Source: Campylobacter corcagiensis
GTDB taxonomy: Bacteria > Campylobacterota > Campylobacteria > Campylobacterales > Campylobacteraceae
Direction of reading: 5' to 3'
DNA: 64,000 nucleotides
Assembly: GCF_013201645.1 (NCBI RefSeq)
Contig: NZ_CP053842.1
Location: 124,001-188,000, forward strand
The notes under the pieces are model-generated. The model ran no database searches, was not told the origin of the DNA, and saw nothing but the letters and a program-made list of their open reading frames with translations. The position numbers and the translations under genes were made by a program. Each line of letters starts with the position of its first letter. Position 1 is the stretch's first letter. Below are positions 24,453 to 33,247 of the stretch, in pieces.

Positions 24453-25348
24453 AATTTATAATAATAAAACTAGATAAAGAAAAGTATAGCCAGGTAATCC
24501 AAAAATTAGATGAGTTAAAAACAAATGATAACTATAAAAGAAATTTTGATTGCTATTTTATAGAAGAAAAAGTTACTTATAGTGATGATTTTGCCGATAA
24601 ATTTGTGGTTTTTAATGATGAGTATTACGCTATAAATGATGATAAAAATAGCGATGAGTATTTTTATAATAAATTCTATTTTTTAAAATCTGAGTCTGAA
24701 TTTAATGATTTGGTTAAAATATATAAAATCACAAATTTGTATAAAAGAGATAGAGGCGGTTATATGGTTGGATTTAATAATAATACTTTTATCTGCTTTA
24801 GTCAGATGAGTACTGATAGCGGTCTAAATTCGCCAAATGTCTTTAAAATTCTGTTTTTGCAAATTTTATCTATATCTTATCAGGGCTTAAATCAAGAATT
24901 TCTTCAAAATCTTCAAAATCTTGACGGTAAATTTGATGATGTGGTTGCTTCAGATTTAACATTTAAAATTCATAACTTCAGGCTAAAAGAGATAAAATGC
25001 AACCTTTATAAAAGTCATATTGGCGATGAAACATATGAAATTTATAAGATGATCGTTGAGTATTTTGATTTTAAAAATACTTTTGAAAAAATTTCGCAAG
25101 TATTTCAAGAGATATTTGCTGTAAAAACTAGAGAGTATGAGATAAAAAACATCAAACTCCAAAATGACTTTAATGAGCATATAAAAAACCTTTTCGAAGA
25201 GCAAAAAAAGCAGACCCTAGAGCGAGAAAAACAAGATAAAAAGATGAATAAATTTGTAAAGCTTGGTACTTCTATTACGATACTAACCTTCATAAGCGTC
25301 ATAGCTGATATTTTTAATCTTTGGGATAGATTTAAGGTAAATTTTTAA
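24449..25348 (+). CDS. hypothetical C-terminally membrane-anchored protein
   Basis: A 299-residue protein I do not recognise. The body is charged and rich in Asp, Asn, Lys and aromatic residues. A coiled-coil-like stretch (about 225-265, KQTLEREKQDKKMNK at its end) leads into one hydrophobic helix (about 273-289, TSITILTFISVIADIF) and a short NLWDRFKVNF tail. This arrangement loosely recalls the end of CorA-like channels but no GMN motif exists. It overlaps dxr by ATGA, so it is translated with the cdsA-dxr operon. Confidence 0.7.
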   Translation: MKFIIIKLDKEKYSQVIQKLDELKTNDNYKRNFDCYFIEEKVTYSDDFADKFVVFNDEYYAINDDKNSDEYFYNKFYFLKSESEFNDLVKIYKITNLYKRDRGGYMVGFNNNTFICFSQMSTDSGLNSPNVFKILFLQILSISYQGLNQEFLQNLQNLDGKFDDVVASDLTFKIHNFRLKEIKCNLYKSHIGDETYEIYKMIVEYFDFKNTFEKISQVFQEIFAVKTREYEIKNIKLQNDFNEHIKNLFEEQKKQTLEREKQDKKMNKFVKLGTSITILTFISVIADIFNLWDRFKVNF

Positions 25349-25355
25349 CACTATA

Positions 25356-25375
25356 AAATTTCTTTAAAGAAATTT
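25356..25375. promoter_or_regulatory. 20-bp perfect palindrome before the permease promoter
   Basis: AAATTTCTTT and its exact reverse complement meet without a spacer, 4 bp before the TATAAT at 25380-25385. The position, over the -35 region, fits an operator; a terminator for the preceding gene is the alternative. Confidence 0.45.
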
Positions 25376-25379
25376 CAGG

Positions 25380-25385
25380 TATAAT
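25380..25385 (+). promoter_or_regulatory. -10 box of the permease gene
   Basis: TATAAT in the context AGGTATAATCC, about 75 bp before the start codon. This leaves a leader of roughly 65 nt with no riboswitch that I recognise. Confidence 0.6.
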
Positions 25386-25459
25386 CCATTCTTTGGAAAA
25401 TTTAGGTTTTTCAAAGCTTTACCTTCATCTTCCCGCGAATTCTTACTTAAAGGTATAAA

Positions 25460-26719
25460 ATGAACTCACACGAGTATAAATTTCATCCAAAAGATGCACT
25501 CTTAGGTGCTCAGTTTTTGTTTGTTGCATTTGGCGCTTTGGTGCTTATGCCGATTTTATGTGGGCTTGATACAAATGTCGCTTTATTTACCGCTGGTGTT
25601 GGAACTCTGATATTTCAGCTTATTTGTCGCAACAAAATTCCGCCGATATTTTTAGCATCAAGCTTTGCTTTTATAGCTCCTATATCTTTTGCAGTAGACA
25701 GATGGGGCTTAGCAGCTGCGATGGGCGGGGTAGTCGTGGCTGGCGTTGTTTATGCTCTATTTGGGCTTTTTGTGAAATTTAAAGGTACTGGTTTTATAGA
25801 TAAATTTTTGCCACCGATTGTCGTAGGTCCTGTGATAATGACGATTGGGCTTGTTTTAGCTCCTACTGCTGTAGCTTCAGCAATGCCAACTGATCTTAGC
25901 TTATATACAGCTTTAAATCCAAATTTTACTACAACTGATGCGATGATAATTGCTGGCATTAGTCTTTTTGTAACGCTTTTGTGTATTGTTTTTGCCAAAG
26001 GTGCATTAAAACTCATCCCAATACTATGTGGTTTAAGCGTTGGGTATATAATTTCGTTATTTTATGGAATAGTAGACTTTAGCTATGTAAAAGCAGCGTC
26101 TTGGTTTGCTGTGCCAAATTTCACTACGCCTAAATTTGAACTAGATGCCATACTTTTTATGATACCTATCATAATAGCTCCAATAATCGAACACATTGGA
26201 AATATCTACGCAATCTCAAATGTAACAAACTACGACTACACAAAAAAACCAGGACTTCATAAAACGCTTTTTGCAGATGGCGTGGCGACTACTGTGGCAG
26301 CCTTTTTAGCAGGACCACCTTGTACAACATATGCTGAAGTAACAGGAGCAGTTAGGCTCACAAAGGCTTTTAACCCAGCTATTATGACTTGGACGGCAAT
26401 AACTGCTATACTTTTAGCATTTGTTGGTAAACTAGGAGCTTTGATAGCAAGTGTGCCACCTTGCGTTTTAGGTGGTATAATGGTGCTACTTTTTGGTATC
26501 ATAGCAAGTGTTGGAATGGAGACTTTGATAAAACATAGAGTTGATATGGATGAACCACGAAATATGGTAATAATCGCTCTTATTTTAGTGCCTTCTCTTG
26601 GTGGAATGGTGCTTGACTTTGGTTTTGCAAGTTTTAGTCAAATCGGTCTTGGTGCAGTTGTTGGAGTGATTTTAAATTTAGTTTTACCAAAGAGTAAAAA
26701 TCAAGCCACAAAAGATTAG
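25460..26719 (+). CDS. NCS2-family uracil/xanthine permease
   Basis: A 419-residue nucleobase:cation symporter of the UraA/PbuX family with about 12-14 membrane helices. Characteristic pieces are seen: VGPVIMTIGLVLAP, PIIEHIGNIYAISN around the substrate Glu, and GPPCTTYAEVTGAV near helix 10. These fit uracil more than xanthine (UraA-like Glu and GG/GPP loop), but the substrate is an inference. It has its own promoter and no linked pyrimidine gene. Confidence 0.88.
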   Translation: MNSHEYKFHPKDALLGAQFLFVAFGALVLMPILCGLDTNVALFTAGVGTLIFQLICRNKIPPIFLASSFAFIAPISFAVDRWGLAAAMGGVVVAGVVYALFGLFVKFKGTGFIDKFLPPIVVGPVIMTIGLVLAPTAVASAMPTDLSLYTALNPNFTTTDAMIIAGISLFVTLLCIVFAKGALKLIPILCGLSVGYIISLFYGIVDFSYVKAASWFAVPNFTTPKFELDAILFMIPIIIAPIIEHIGNIYAISNVTNYDYTKKPGLHKTLFADGVATTVAAFLAGPPCTTYAEVTGAVRLTKAFNPAIMTWTAITAILLAFVGKLGALIASVPPCVLGGIMVLLFGIIASVGMETLIKHRVDMDEPRNMVIIALILVPSLGGMVLDFGFASFSQIGLGAVVGVILNLVLPKSKNQATKD

Positions 26720-26796
26720 GAAAAAGCTATTTTTTTATAAAATAAGCTGAAATTTGGTAATGTTTTTATATAATGACAAAAATTTTAAGGAATTTT

Positions 26797-27207
26797 GTGA
26801 TATATCTAGTTCAAACTGATACTACTGTAGGGCTTTTAAGTAGGGATTTTAAAGAGCTGAATTTAGCCAAAAACAGAGACGCTAATACGCCTTGCATACT
26901 TACTACAGCTAAATTTTTAGGTCTTAGAGTGCCAAGACCTTTTAAAAATTTAGTGCGAAAAGCTAGAAAAACAACCTTTATCTATCCAAATGCTAAAAGT
27001 ATACGAGTAGTAAAAGATTGTGAACATGAGAGCTTTTTAAAAGAGCACGGTAGTATGTACTCAACATCTGCAAATCCTCATGGAAAGGGCTTTGATGAAG
27101 AGTGGGCAAGAAGCGTAGCTGATGAGATAGTGGGAAATAACTTTTCATCAAAACAAAGCTCTAGAATTTATAAAATTTCAAGAAAAAAGTTAAAGGTTAT
27201 TAGATGA
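26797..27207 (+). CDS. Sua5/YciO/YrdC-like protein
   Basis: A protein of 136 residues from the GTG at 26797, which is preceded by AAGGAATTTT. An ATG at 26773 adds eight residues but has no ribosome binding site. It opens IYLVQTDTTVGLLS, as in the YrdC/Sua5 fold, then KFLGLRVPRPF, basic residues (KARKTTFIY) and STSANPHGKGFDEEWA. It is much shorter than TsaC/Sua5 (about 190-350) and could be a divergent threonylcarbamoyl-AMP-type or RNA-binding protein. It overlaps the LUD gene by four bases. Confidence 0.75.
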   Translation: MIYLVQTDTTVGLLSRDFKELNLAKNRDANTPCILTTAKFLGLRVPRPFKNLVRKARKTTFIYPNAKSIRVVKDCEHESFLKEHGSMYSTSANPHGKGFDEEWARSVADEIVGNNFSSKQSSRIYKISRKKLKVIR

Positions 27208-27800
27208 GAGAGACTATTTCAAATTTGCGTGAAAATGGCTTTGAAGTCGTTGTGGCTGAGAGCGGAGCATGGGCTTTAGTATATGCTAAAGGAATGATAA
27301 AAAGAGGAATGAGTGTAGGGCTTGGTGGGTCTGTTACAGTTTCTCAAATAGGTCTTTTGGAGTATTTGGAGAATTTACCAGACATTAAACTCTACAATCA
27401 ATACGAACAAGGAATAACTGAAACTGATAACTACAATAGACGAAGAATGGGGCTAGTAAGCGATCTATACATCACGGGGTGTAATGCCATAACAAGAGAT
27501 GGTCGCTTAGTAAATGCTGATGGCAGTGGAAATAGAATAGCTGCTCAAATTTATGGACCTAAAAAGGTTGCGATTTTTGCTGGAATAAACAAAATAGTTG
27601 ACAGCGTTGAAGATGGATTTAAAAGAATAAAAGATGTCGTTGCACCACTAAATGCTGATAGGTGTAATGAAAGAGCTCTTAGTTTTGGTAAAAAAGCAAG
27701 ATTTACATCTCAAAATATAGCTAAAAAATGGAGCATAATAGATAGTGATGAACCAGGCAGAACTACCATAGTGCTGATAAATGAAGAGCTCGGGTTTTAG
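27204..27800 (+). CDS. LUD-domain protein (LutC-like, DUF162)
   Basis: A 198-residue protein with the LUD fold seen in LutB/LutC lactate utilisation subunits. Characteristic segments are GLGGSVTVSQIGLLEYL (about 39-55), the arginine-rich NYNRRRMGL, ITGCNAITRDG, and NADGSGNRIAAQIYGPKKV. No iron-sulfur cysteine cluster is present, and no lutA or lutB neighbours exist. A lactate role is therefore only a family association. It is translationally coupled to the preceding YrdC-like gene. Confidence 0.8.
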   Translation: MRETISNLRENGFEVVVAESGAWALVYAKGMIKRGMSVGLGGSVTVSQIGLLEYLENLPDIKLYNQYEQGITETDNYNRRRMGLVSDLYITGCNAITRDGRLVNADGSGNRIAAQIYGPKKVAIFAGINKIVDSVEDGFKRIKDVVAPLNADRCNERALSFGKKARFTSQNIAKKWSIIDSDEPGRTTIVLINEELGF

Positions 27801-27877
27801 AGCTAAATTTTGTTATGCAAGATTAGATAAATTTTAATGTGTAAAAGCGTGAATTTATTATCACGCTACTTTAGAGT

Positions 27878-28561
27878 TTAATTAGATATTAAATTTTTAA
27901 ATACATAACTAGCTAAGAAATTTCCAAATGTTGCAGTTACGCCCATAAAGCTACCAAGATTAGTGCAATTTGGAGTTTCATTGCTATACACTACATCAAA
28001 ATCCCCGTTAAAGCCACTTTTTCTTAGTTCATATCTAAATTTTCTAGCTAACGCATCATCTTTTGTTTTCCAAATGTTAGTTATAGATATAAGCCCTGGA
28101 TTTAGGCGTTTTGCTCCACCCATAGAACTAACAAATTTTGGTTTGTTAGTTATTAGACCATCTTTTTTGTTAGCAAGAGCGTTAGCTAAAAAGACCTTAG
28201 CAGGAATATCATCTATAGCATCTACAACAAAGTCAAATTCACTAAAGTCAAAGTTTTTTATAAATTCAGCATCAATTTTAGCGTGGATGGCTGAGATTTC
28301 AGCCATTTTACTTTTAAAAACTTCTACTTTTTTGCTTCCTAAATTTTCACTTCCGATTTGGCGATTTTGGTTTGTTATTTCAAAACTATCACAATCAATA
28401 AGTGTTAAATTCACAACCCCACTTCTATATAAAACTTCAGCACAAACGCCACCAACGCCACCAACGCCACATATTAAAACTTTTGCACTTTGAAGTTTAG
28501 AGAAATTTTCATCTCCTACAAGCATTTTGATTCTAGTAAATCTATCTTCTACTTTAGCCAC
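27878..28561 (-). CDS. tcdA: tRNA threonylcarbamoyladenosine dehydratase TcdA-like
   Basis: An E1-like/ThiF-fold adenylating enzyme of 227 residues, cyclising t6A37 to ct6A in tRNA in the TcdA/CsdL group. The nucleotide motif GVGGVGG is at about 32-38, with NRQIGS and the catalytic-type stretch DAIDDIPAK downstream. The start is GTG at 28561, inside surE (13-bp overlap). I recall the surE and ThiF-like neighbours in C. jejuni also. MoeB is an alternative, but the MoeB zinc cysteines are not obvious. Confidence 0.85.
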   Translation of the reverse strand: MAKVEDRFTRIKMLVGDENFSKLQSAKVLICGVGGVGGVCAEVLYRSGVVNLTLIDCDSFEITNQNRQIGSENLGSKKVEVFKSKMAEISAIHAKIDAEFIKNFDFSEFDFVVDAIDDIPAKVFLANALANKKDGLITNKPKFVSSMGGAKRLNPGLISITNIWKTKDDALARKFRYELRKSGFNGDFDVVYSNETPNCTNLGSFMGVTATFGNFLASYVFKNLISN

Positions 28562-29322
28562 TCTTTTAGCCTTTGTAGTTCTTTGTATTCTGTTAAATTT
28601 AGAGTTATTGGAGTTAGGCTTGCATATCCGCTAAATACCGCTTCTAAATCACTTCCAGAGTTTTTACTAGCATCAAAATTCATTGAATTTTGCCCAAGCC
28701 AATAATACTCAACGCCCCTTGGGTTTTTAGCTAAAGTTGCATCTGTGTAGTACTCTTTTTCTCCTGCGTGAGTTACTTTTAAGCCCTTAAAATCGCTCTT
28801 TGAAACTGCTGGGATATTAAGATTAAGTAGTTTTTTCTCAGGAAGCGGAAAGCCATCTTTAAAGATTTTATCAACTAAATCAAGAGTTATATCACAAGCT
28901 AAATCAAACCCATATTTTATCAAACTATCTGCTATATAAAGCTGTGAGACAGCAAGGCTAGAAACTCCTTGAAGCACTCCTTCCATAGCCCCTCCACAAG
29001 TGCCTGAGTAGGTGATATCTTCAGCCATATTTGCCCCATGATTTATGCCGCTTATGATAAGATCTGGTTTTTTATCTCTAAAAAGAGAGTGAAGTCCTAA
29101 AAAAATACAATCTGCTGGTGTTCCATCATCAACTTTAAAGAAATTATCATCAAGTTTTATCAGCCTTAAAGGTTTAGTTATCGTAATAGAGTGAGCACAA
29201 GCTGATTTTTCTATACTAGGAGCAATTACTGTGACTTTGTATTTTGATTTTAAGCTTTTTGCTAGTTCTAAAAGCCCTTCTGCTTCAAAACCATCATCAT
29301 TTGTTATTAGAATTTCTCTCAA
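28549..29322 (-). CDS. surE: 5'/3'-nucleotidase SurE
   Basis: Stationary-phase survival nucleotidase hydrolysing nucleoside monophosphates. The 257 residues begin MREILITNDDG, giving the metal ligands Asp8, Asp9 in NDDGFEAEG. SGINHGANMAEDITYSGT is the second signature. The divergent lpxB is 65 bp away. It overlaps the TcdA start and forms a two-gene unit. Confidence 0.95.
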   Translation of the reverse strand: MREILITNDDGFEAEGLLELAKSLKSKYKVTVIAPSIEKSACAHSITITKPLRLIKLDDNFFKVDDGTPADCIFLGLHSLFRDKKPDLIISGINHGANMAEDITYSGTCGGAMEGVLQGVSSLAVSQLYIADSLIKYGFDLACDITLDLVDKIFKDGFPLPEKKLLNLNIPAVSKSDFKGLKVTHAGEKEYYTDATLAKNPRGVEYYWLGQNSMNFDASKNSGSDLEAVFSGYASLTPITLNLTEYKELQRLKEWLK

Positions 29323-29360
29323 TTTATATCCTTTTTTGGCATTATTTTATCATACTTTGG

Positions 29361-29366
29361 TATAAT
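29361..29366 (+). promoter_or_regulatory. -10 box of the lpxB operon
   Basis: TATAAT in the context TTGGTATAATAAC, 22 bp before the lpxB start. It likely drives lpxB-greA-argC and the downstream genes. Confidence 0.6.
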
Positions 29367-29387
29367 AACTAAAAATTTAGAGGAAAT

Positions 29388-30425
29388 ATGAGTAAAAAAT
29401 TACTGATTTCAAGCCTAGAGCCATCGGCAAATCTCCATCTTGGTGAAATCTTAAATCACTTAGAAAATATAGAAATTTATGGAATTTTTGATAAAAAATT
29501 TGGCACGCCTTATATGGAGAGTAGGGAATTCTCAGCAATGGGTTTTGTTGAGGTTTTGCCACTTATATTTAAGGCAAAAAAGGCTATAAAAAATATGGTA
29601 AATTTAGCTAAAAACTGCGATGTTGTGCTTTTAATCGACAGCCCAGCTTTTAATATACCACTTGCCAAAGCTTTGAAAAAAGAAAAAGTTAAGGCTAAAA
29701 TTATCTACTATATCCTTCCACAAGTTTGGGCATGGAAAAGAAAAAGGGTAAAAATAGTTGAGCAAAATTGTGATATTTTGGCTTCCATTTTACCATTTGA
29801 TGAGAAATTTTATAGCCGTTCAACTTATGTGGGGCACCCTTTGCTTGATGAGATAAAAGTAGAAAAAACTAGCTATGAAAAAGAGAAAATTTTAGCATTT
29901 TTACCAGGGTCAAGAAAGGCTGAAATTTCAAGACTTATGCCTATTTTTAGAAAGTTAGTGCTAAATTTTGACGAATTTAGGAAAATTTTAGTTATTCCAC
30001 CGCATCTTAAAAATAGCCAAATTTATGGAGATATTAATGGTTTTGAGGTTTCATATAGTACGCCTGAAGCTTTAAGTATTAGTGATTTTGCTTTTATTTG
30101 TTCAGGAACTGCTACTCTTCAAGCAGCTCTTATTGGCACCCCTTTTGTTCTTTGCTACAAAGCAAAAAGCATAGATATATTAATTGCCAAAACTTTTATT
30201 GGCAAAAGGATAAAGCATGTAGGACTTGCTAATATTTTCTTTGATTTTATGGGCAAAGACTCACTTCACGAAGAGCTGATTCAAAATGAAGTCACAGTAG
30301 ATAATCTACTAAAAGCTTACAAAAACCATAACGCTATGAAATTTAAAACTGCCAAAGATGAGTTAAAAGAGTACTTAAAATTTGGCAGCAGTAAAAATGT
30401 AGCAAATTTTATAAAAAACAGTTAA
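29388..30425 (+). CDS. lpxB: lipid-A-disaccharide synthase LpxB
   Basis: GT19 glycosyltransferase joining lipid X to UDP-diacylglucosamine. Its 345 residues begin with [14 protein letters not shown], as in other epsilonproteobacterial Lpx[26 protein letters not shown] and [11 protein letters not shown] are family motifs. It acts at the cytosolic face of the inner membrane. The start follows AGAGGAAAT, and greA follows 10 bp downstream. Confidence 0.95.
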   Translation: MSKKLLISSLEPSANLHLGEILNHLENIEIYGIFDKKFGTPYMESREFSAMGFVEVLPLIFKAKKAIKNMVNLAKNCDVVLLIDSPAFNIPLAKALKKEKVKAKIIYYILPQVWAWKRKRVKIVEQNCDILASILPFDEKFYSRSTYVGHPLLDEIKVEKTSYEKEKILAFLPGSRKAEISRLMPIFRKLVLNFDEFRKILVIPPHLKNSQIYGDINGFEVSYSTPEALSISDFAFICSGTATLQAALIGTPFVLCYKAKSIDILIAKTFIGKRIKHVGLANIFFDFMGKDSLHEELIQNEVTVDNLLKAYKNHNAMKFKTAKDELKEYLKFGSSKNVANFIKNS

Positions 30426-30435
30426 AAGGAAAAAA

Positions 30436-30921
30436 ATGACAGAACCAATGACACTATATGGATTTGAGAAAATAACAGCAGAACTTAAGGATTTAAAGCT
30501 AGTTCAACGCCCACAAGTAGTTGAGGAGATTGATATAGCTAGAAGTCATGGAGATTTAAAAGAAAACGCTGAATATCATGCCGCAAGAGATAAACAAGCT
30601 TTTATAGAAGCAAGAATAGCTGAAATTTCAGATATAGTCTCACGCGCACAAGTTATCGACCCGAGTAGTTATGAACATGATAAGGTAAAATTTGGCTCAA
30701 CTGTAACAATACTTGATGTTGATACAGAATTAGAAAAAACCTATACAATAGTTGGAACTAGCGAAAGTGATATAAACAAAGGTTATATCAGCATAAATAC
30801 CCCACTTGCAAAACAACTCATAGGCAAAAAAGAAGGAGATGAGCTAACTTTGAATTTGCCAAATGGTAGAAGTGATATAGAAGTAATTAAGGTTGTTTAT
30901 AAGGAGATAAAATTTGACTAA
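30436..30921 (+). CDS. greA: transcription elongation factor GreA
   Basis: Rescues backtracked RNA polymerase by stimulating transcript cleavage. It is 161 residues long, with an N-terminal coiled-coil hairpin (1-75) carrying the acidic tip pattern [14 protein letters not shown], then an FKBP-like C-terminal domain (about 82-158). The start follows AAAAGGAAAAA. The stop codon overlaps the argC start by 8 bp. Confidence 0.97.
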   Translation: MTEPMTLYGFEKITAELKDLKLVQRPQVVEEIDIARSHGDLKENAEYHAARDKQAFIEARIAEISDIVSRAQVIDPSSYEHDKVKFGSTVTILDVDTELEKTYTIVGTSESDINKGYISINTPLAKQLIGKKEGDELTLNLPNGRSDIEVIKVVYKEIKFD

Positions 30922-31918
30922 AAAAGTTGGGATTATAGGCGTTAGTGGATATACTGGACTTGAGCTTATAAAGCTAATCTTAAATCATCCTTATATGGAA
31001 ATTTCATATCTTGCAGCAAGCAAAGAGAGTAAAATTTGTGAAATTTTTCCAAGTTTAAAAGGGGTTTTTGAATTTGATGTAAGTATAGCAGATGCGAAAA
31101 TAGCAAGCCAAAAATGCGATTTAGTTTTTTTAGCCTTGCCACATAAAACGGCCATGAGTTTTGCTAAAGAGATACTTAAATTTAACACAACTAAGGTTGT
31201 TGATTTATCGGCTGATTACCGTTTAAGTTTAGAAAATTATGAGAAATTTTACTGCCTACATGAAGATAAAGAAAATTTAAAAAACGCAGTTTATGGACTA
31301 GTTGAGTTAAACCGCCAAAAGATAAAAAGTGCAAATTTGGTGGCAAATCCAGGGTGTTATCCAACAGCTTCTTTGCTAGCTATTATTCCATTTTTAGAGT
31401 ATATAAATGATGATGTGTTTATATCAGCACTAAGTGGAGTAAGTGGTGCAGGTAAAGGTCTAAAAGAGAGTAGTCATTTTGTAAGCGTAAATGAAAATGC
31501 AAATTCATATAGCCCGCTAACACATCGCCATACTCCAGAGATAACACAAATGCTTTCGTTAGTAGCTAAAAGAGCGATAAATGTGAGCTTTGTTCCACAT
31601 CTTATACCGCTAACAAGAGGCATGTTAGTAAGTGCATTTGTTAGTTTAAAAACTAAAATAGACCCTTTGGAAGTTTTAAATAATTTCTATAAAGATGAAA
31701 AATTTATAAGAGTAAGACAAACTCCAGTTAGTATAAAAGATGTGGTAGGAACAAATTTTTGTGATATTTATGCTAAGCAAAATGGTTCTCATCTTTATAT
31801 AAACTCAGCTATTGATAATCTTTTAAAAGGTGCAAGCTCTCAAGCCTTAGCTAACGCTAACATAATGCTAGGTTTTGATGAGTTGTTAGCTCTTCCAACG
31901 GTAGGTAATAGTGTTTGA
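30914..31918 (+). CDS. argC: N-acetyl-gamma-glutamyl-phosphate reductase ArgC
   Basis: Third step of arginine synthesis. The 334 residues start with TTG, which is preceded by AAGGAGATAAAAT. The NADP motif VSGYTGLEL and the active-site Cys in NPGCYPTAS are intact. GAGKGLKES and HRHTPEI are further markers. It is placed in a lipid A and serine operon, away from other arg genes. Confidence 0.95.
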   Translation: MTKKVGIIGVSGYTGLELIKLILNHPYMEISYLAASKESKICEIFPSLKGVFEFDVSIADAKIASQKCDLVFLALPHKTAMSFAKEILKFNTTKVVDLSADYRLSLENYEKFYCLHEDKENLKNAVYGLVELNRQKIKSANLVANPGCYPTASLLAIIPFLEYINDDVFISALSGVSGAGKGLKESSHFVSVNENANSYSPLTHRHTPEITQMLSLVAKRAINVSFVPHLIPLTRGMLVSAFVSLKTKIDPLEVLNNFYKDEKFIRVRQTPVSIKDVVGTNFCDIYAKQNGSHLYINSAIDNLLKGASSQALANANIMLGFDELLALPTVGNSV

Positions 31919-32627
31919 AGTAAAGTCTGGTGCGGTTTTTGTAGCTGATGCACATGCTAATGTTAACAAACAAGAGTTTAAAAACTGGCTTTTATTTGTT
32001 AGTAAAAATCACCCAAATTTTAGTCAAATTTTCTTTATGGGAGATATGTTTGATTTCCTAGCAAATACAACTTATACGCAAAAATTTTATGCTTATGAAA
32101 TTTCTCTTATAAATGAGTTATCTAAGATTTATGAAATTTACTATTTTGAGGGAAATCACGATTTTAATTTAACAGAAATTTTTCCAAATGTTAAGGTTTT
32201 TAGCATAAAAAATCAGCCTGCTATTTTTAGTTCAGAAGTAGGAGATATTTCGCTTAGTCATGGCGATAAATTTATACCTTTTTTTAGTGGAGTTTTCATT
32301 AGATTTTTACGAAATAAACCGTTTTTGAAATTTATGGACACTATAGATAAAGCTATGAATTTTAAAATTTCAAAGCTTATTTTAAAATCACAAGAAGATA
32401 AAACTCTATATAAAAAACACCCAAATTTTAAGAGCCTTATAGGTAAAAAAATCTCTAAATACAGCACCAAATTTATCATAGAAGGGCACTATCATCAAGA
32501 TGAAATTTTAGAATTTAACCAAAAAAAATATATAAATTTAAACTCATTTGCTGTAAATCCTAAGGTTTATATAGTAAAATTTCTAAATGATACTGTTATG
32601 TTTACAAAATTTAAAGGAGATATGTGA
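31911..32627 (+). CDS. metallophosphoesterase, probable UDP-2,3-diacylglucosamine pyrophosphatase (LpxH-like)
   Basis: A 238-residue calcineurin-type phosphoesterase starting with GTG inside the argC end. The metal motifs are DAH (Asp13, His15), GDMFDF, GNHDFN, SHGDKF and GHYHQD. Proximity to lpxB and the GDMFD pattern favour LpxH, the enzyme making lipid X; general phosphoesterase is the alternative. The terminal part is basic and Lys-rich, possibly for membrane contact. Stop and next start overlap as ATGTGA. Confidence 0.8.
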   Translation: MFEVKSGAVFVADAHANVNKQEFKNWLLFVSKNHPNFSQIFFMGDMFDFLANTTYTQKFYAYEISLINELSKIYEIYYFEGNHDFNLTEIFPNVKVFSIKNQPAIFSSEVGDISLSHGDKFIPFFSGVFIRFLRNKPFLKFMDTIDKAMNFKISKLILKSQEDKTLYKKHPNFKSLIGKKISKYSTKFIIEGHYHQDEILEFNQKKYINLNSFAVNPKVYIVKFLNDTVMFTKFKGDM

Positions 32628-33247
32628 TAAAGCTATGTGTTTTTGATTTTGATAGTACGCTTATGGATGGCGAGACTATTACAAATTTTGCTAAGGTAGT
32701 AGGCAAAGAAAAAGAGGTTCAAAGTATCACTTCTAGGGCTATGGCTGGCGAACTTGATTTTTATGAGAGCTTAAAACAAAGAGTTAGCTATTTAAAAGGA
32801 ATAGATAGTAAAAAAATCAAAGAAGTTGCTCAAAATTTACCATTCATAGAAGGGGCAAAAGATATCATTTCTTATCTAAAACAAAAGGGCATTAGGATTA
32901 TAGTTTTTAGTGGTGGTTTTCATGTGGCAACTGATTATGCTAAGGAGGTTTTGGGTTATGATGCTAGTTTTGCTAACTACTTACATGAGAAAAATGGTGT
33001 TTTAACAGGAAATGTTGGTGGCGAGATGATGTTTGGTGACTCAAAGGGGAAAGTTTTAAAAGAACTTAAAGCCATACTTGGACTTACAAAAGATGAAGTC
33101 ATGTGCGTAGGAGATGGCGCAAATGATCTGTCTATGTTTAAAGAAGCTGGCCTGAAAATAGCATTTTGTGCAAATGAAGTACTTAAAAAAGAGGCGACTT
33201 TTATAGTAGATAAGAAAGATTTAAGGGAGATAAAAAAGTATGTATAG
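32624..33247 (+). CDS. serB: phosphoserine phosphatase SerB
   Basis: HAD-type phosphatase making serine. It has 207 residues, with nucleophile Asp8 and Asp10 in DFDSTLMDGE, the motif II Ser in VFSGGFH, and motif III KG/K..GDGANDLSMF. It lacks the ACT domain found in longer SerB. The start is GTG at 32624, overlapping the LpxH-like stop. In C. jejuni, as I recall, cheW/A/V intervene between serB and greA; here they do not. Confidence 0.93.
   Translation: MIKLCVFDFDSTLMDGETITNFAKVVGKEKEVQSITSRAMAGELDFYESLKQRVSYLKGIDSKKIKEVAQNLPFIEGAKDIISYLKQKGIRIIVFSGGFHVATDYAKEVLGYDASFANYLHEKNGVLTGNVGGEMMFGDSKGKVLKELKAILGLTKDEVMCVGDGANDLSMFKEAGLKIAFCANEVLKKEATFIVDKKDLREIKKYV

Noticed and set aside
25386-25459. 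Purine riboswitch in the permease leader
   Set aside because: The leader is about 65 nt and lacks the conserved junction and loop bases that I would expect of a purine or PRPP riboswitch.
27963-28493. 176-codon plus-strand frame antisense to tcdA
   Set aside because: The opposite strand encodes a clear ThiF-fold protein with its nucleotide motif; the antisense frame has no recognisable features.
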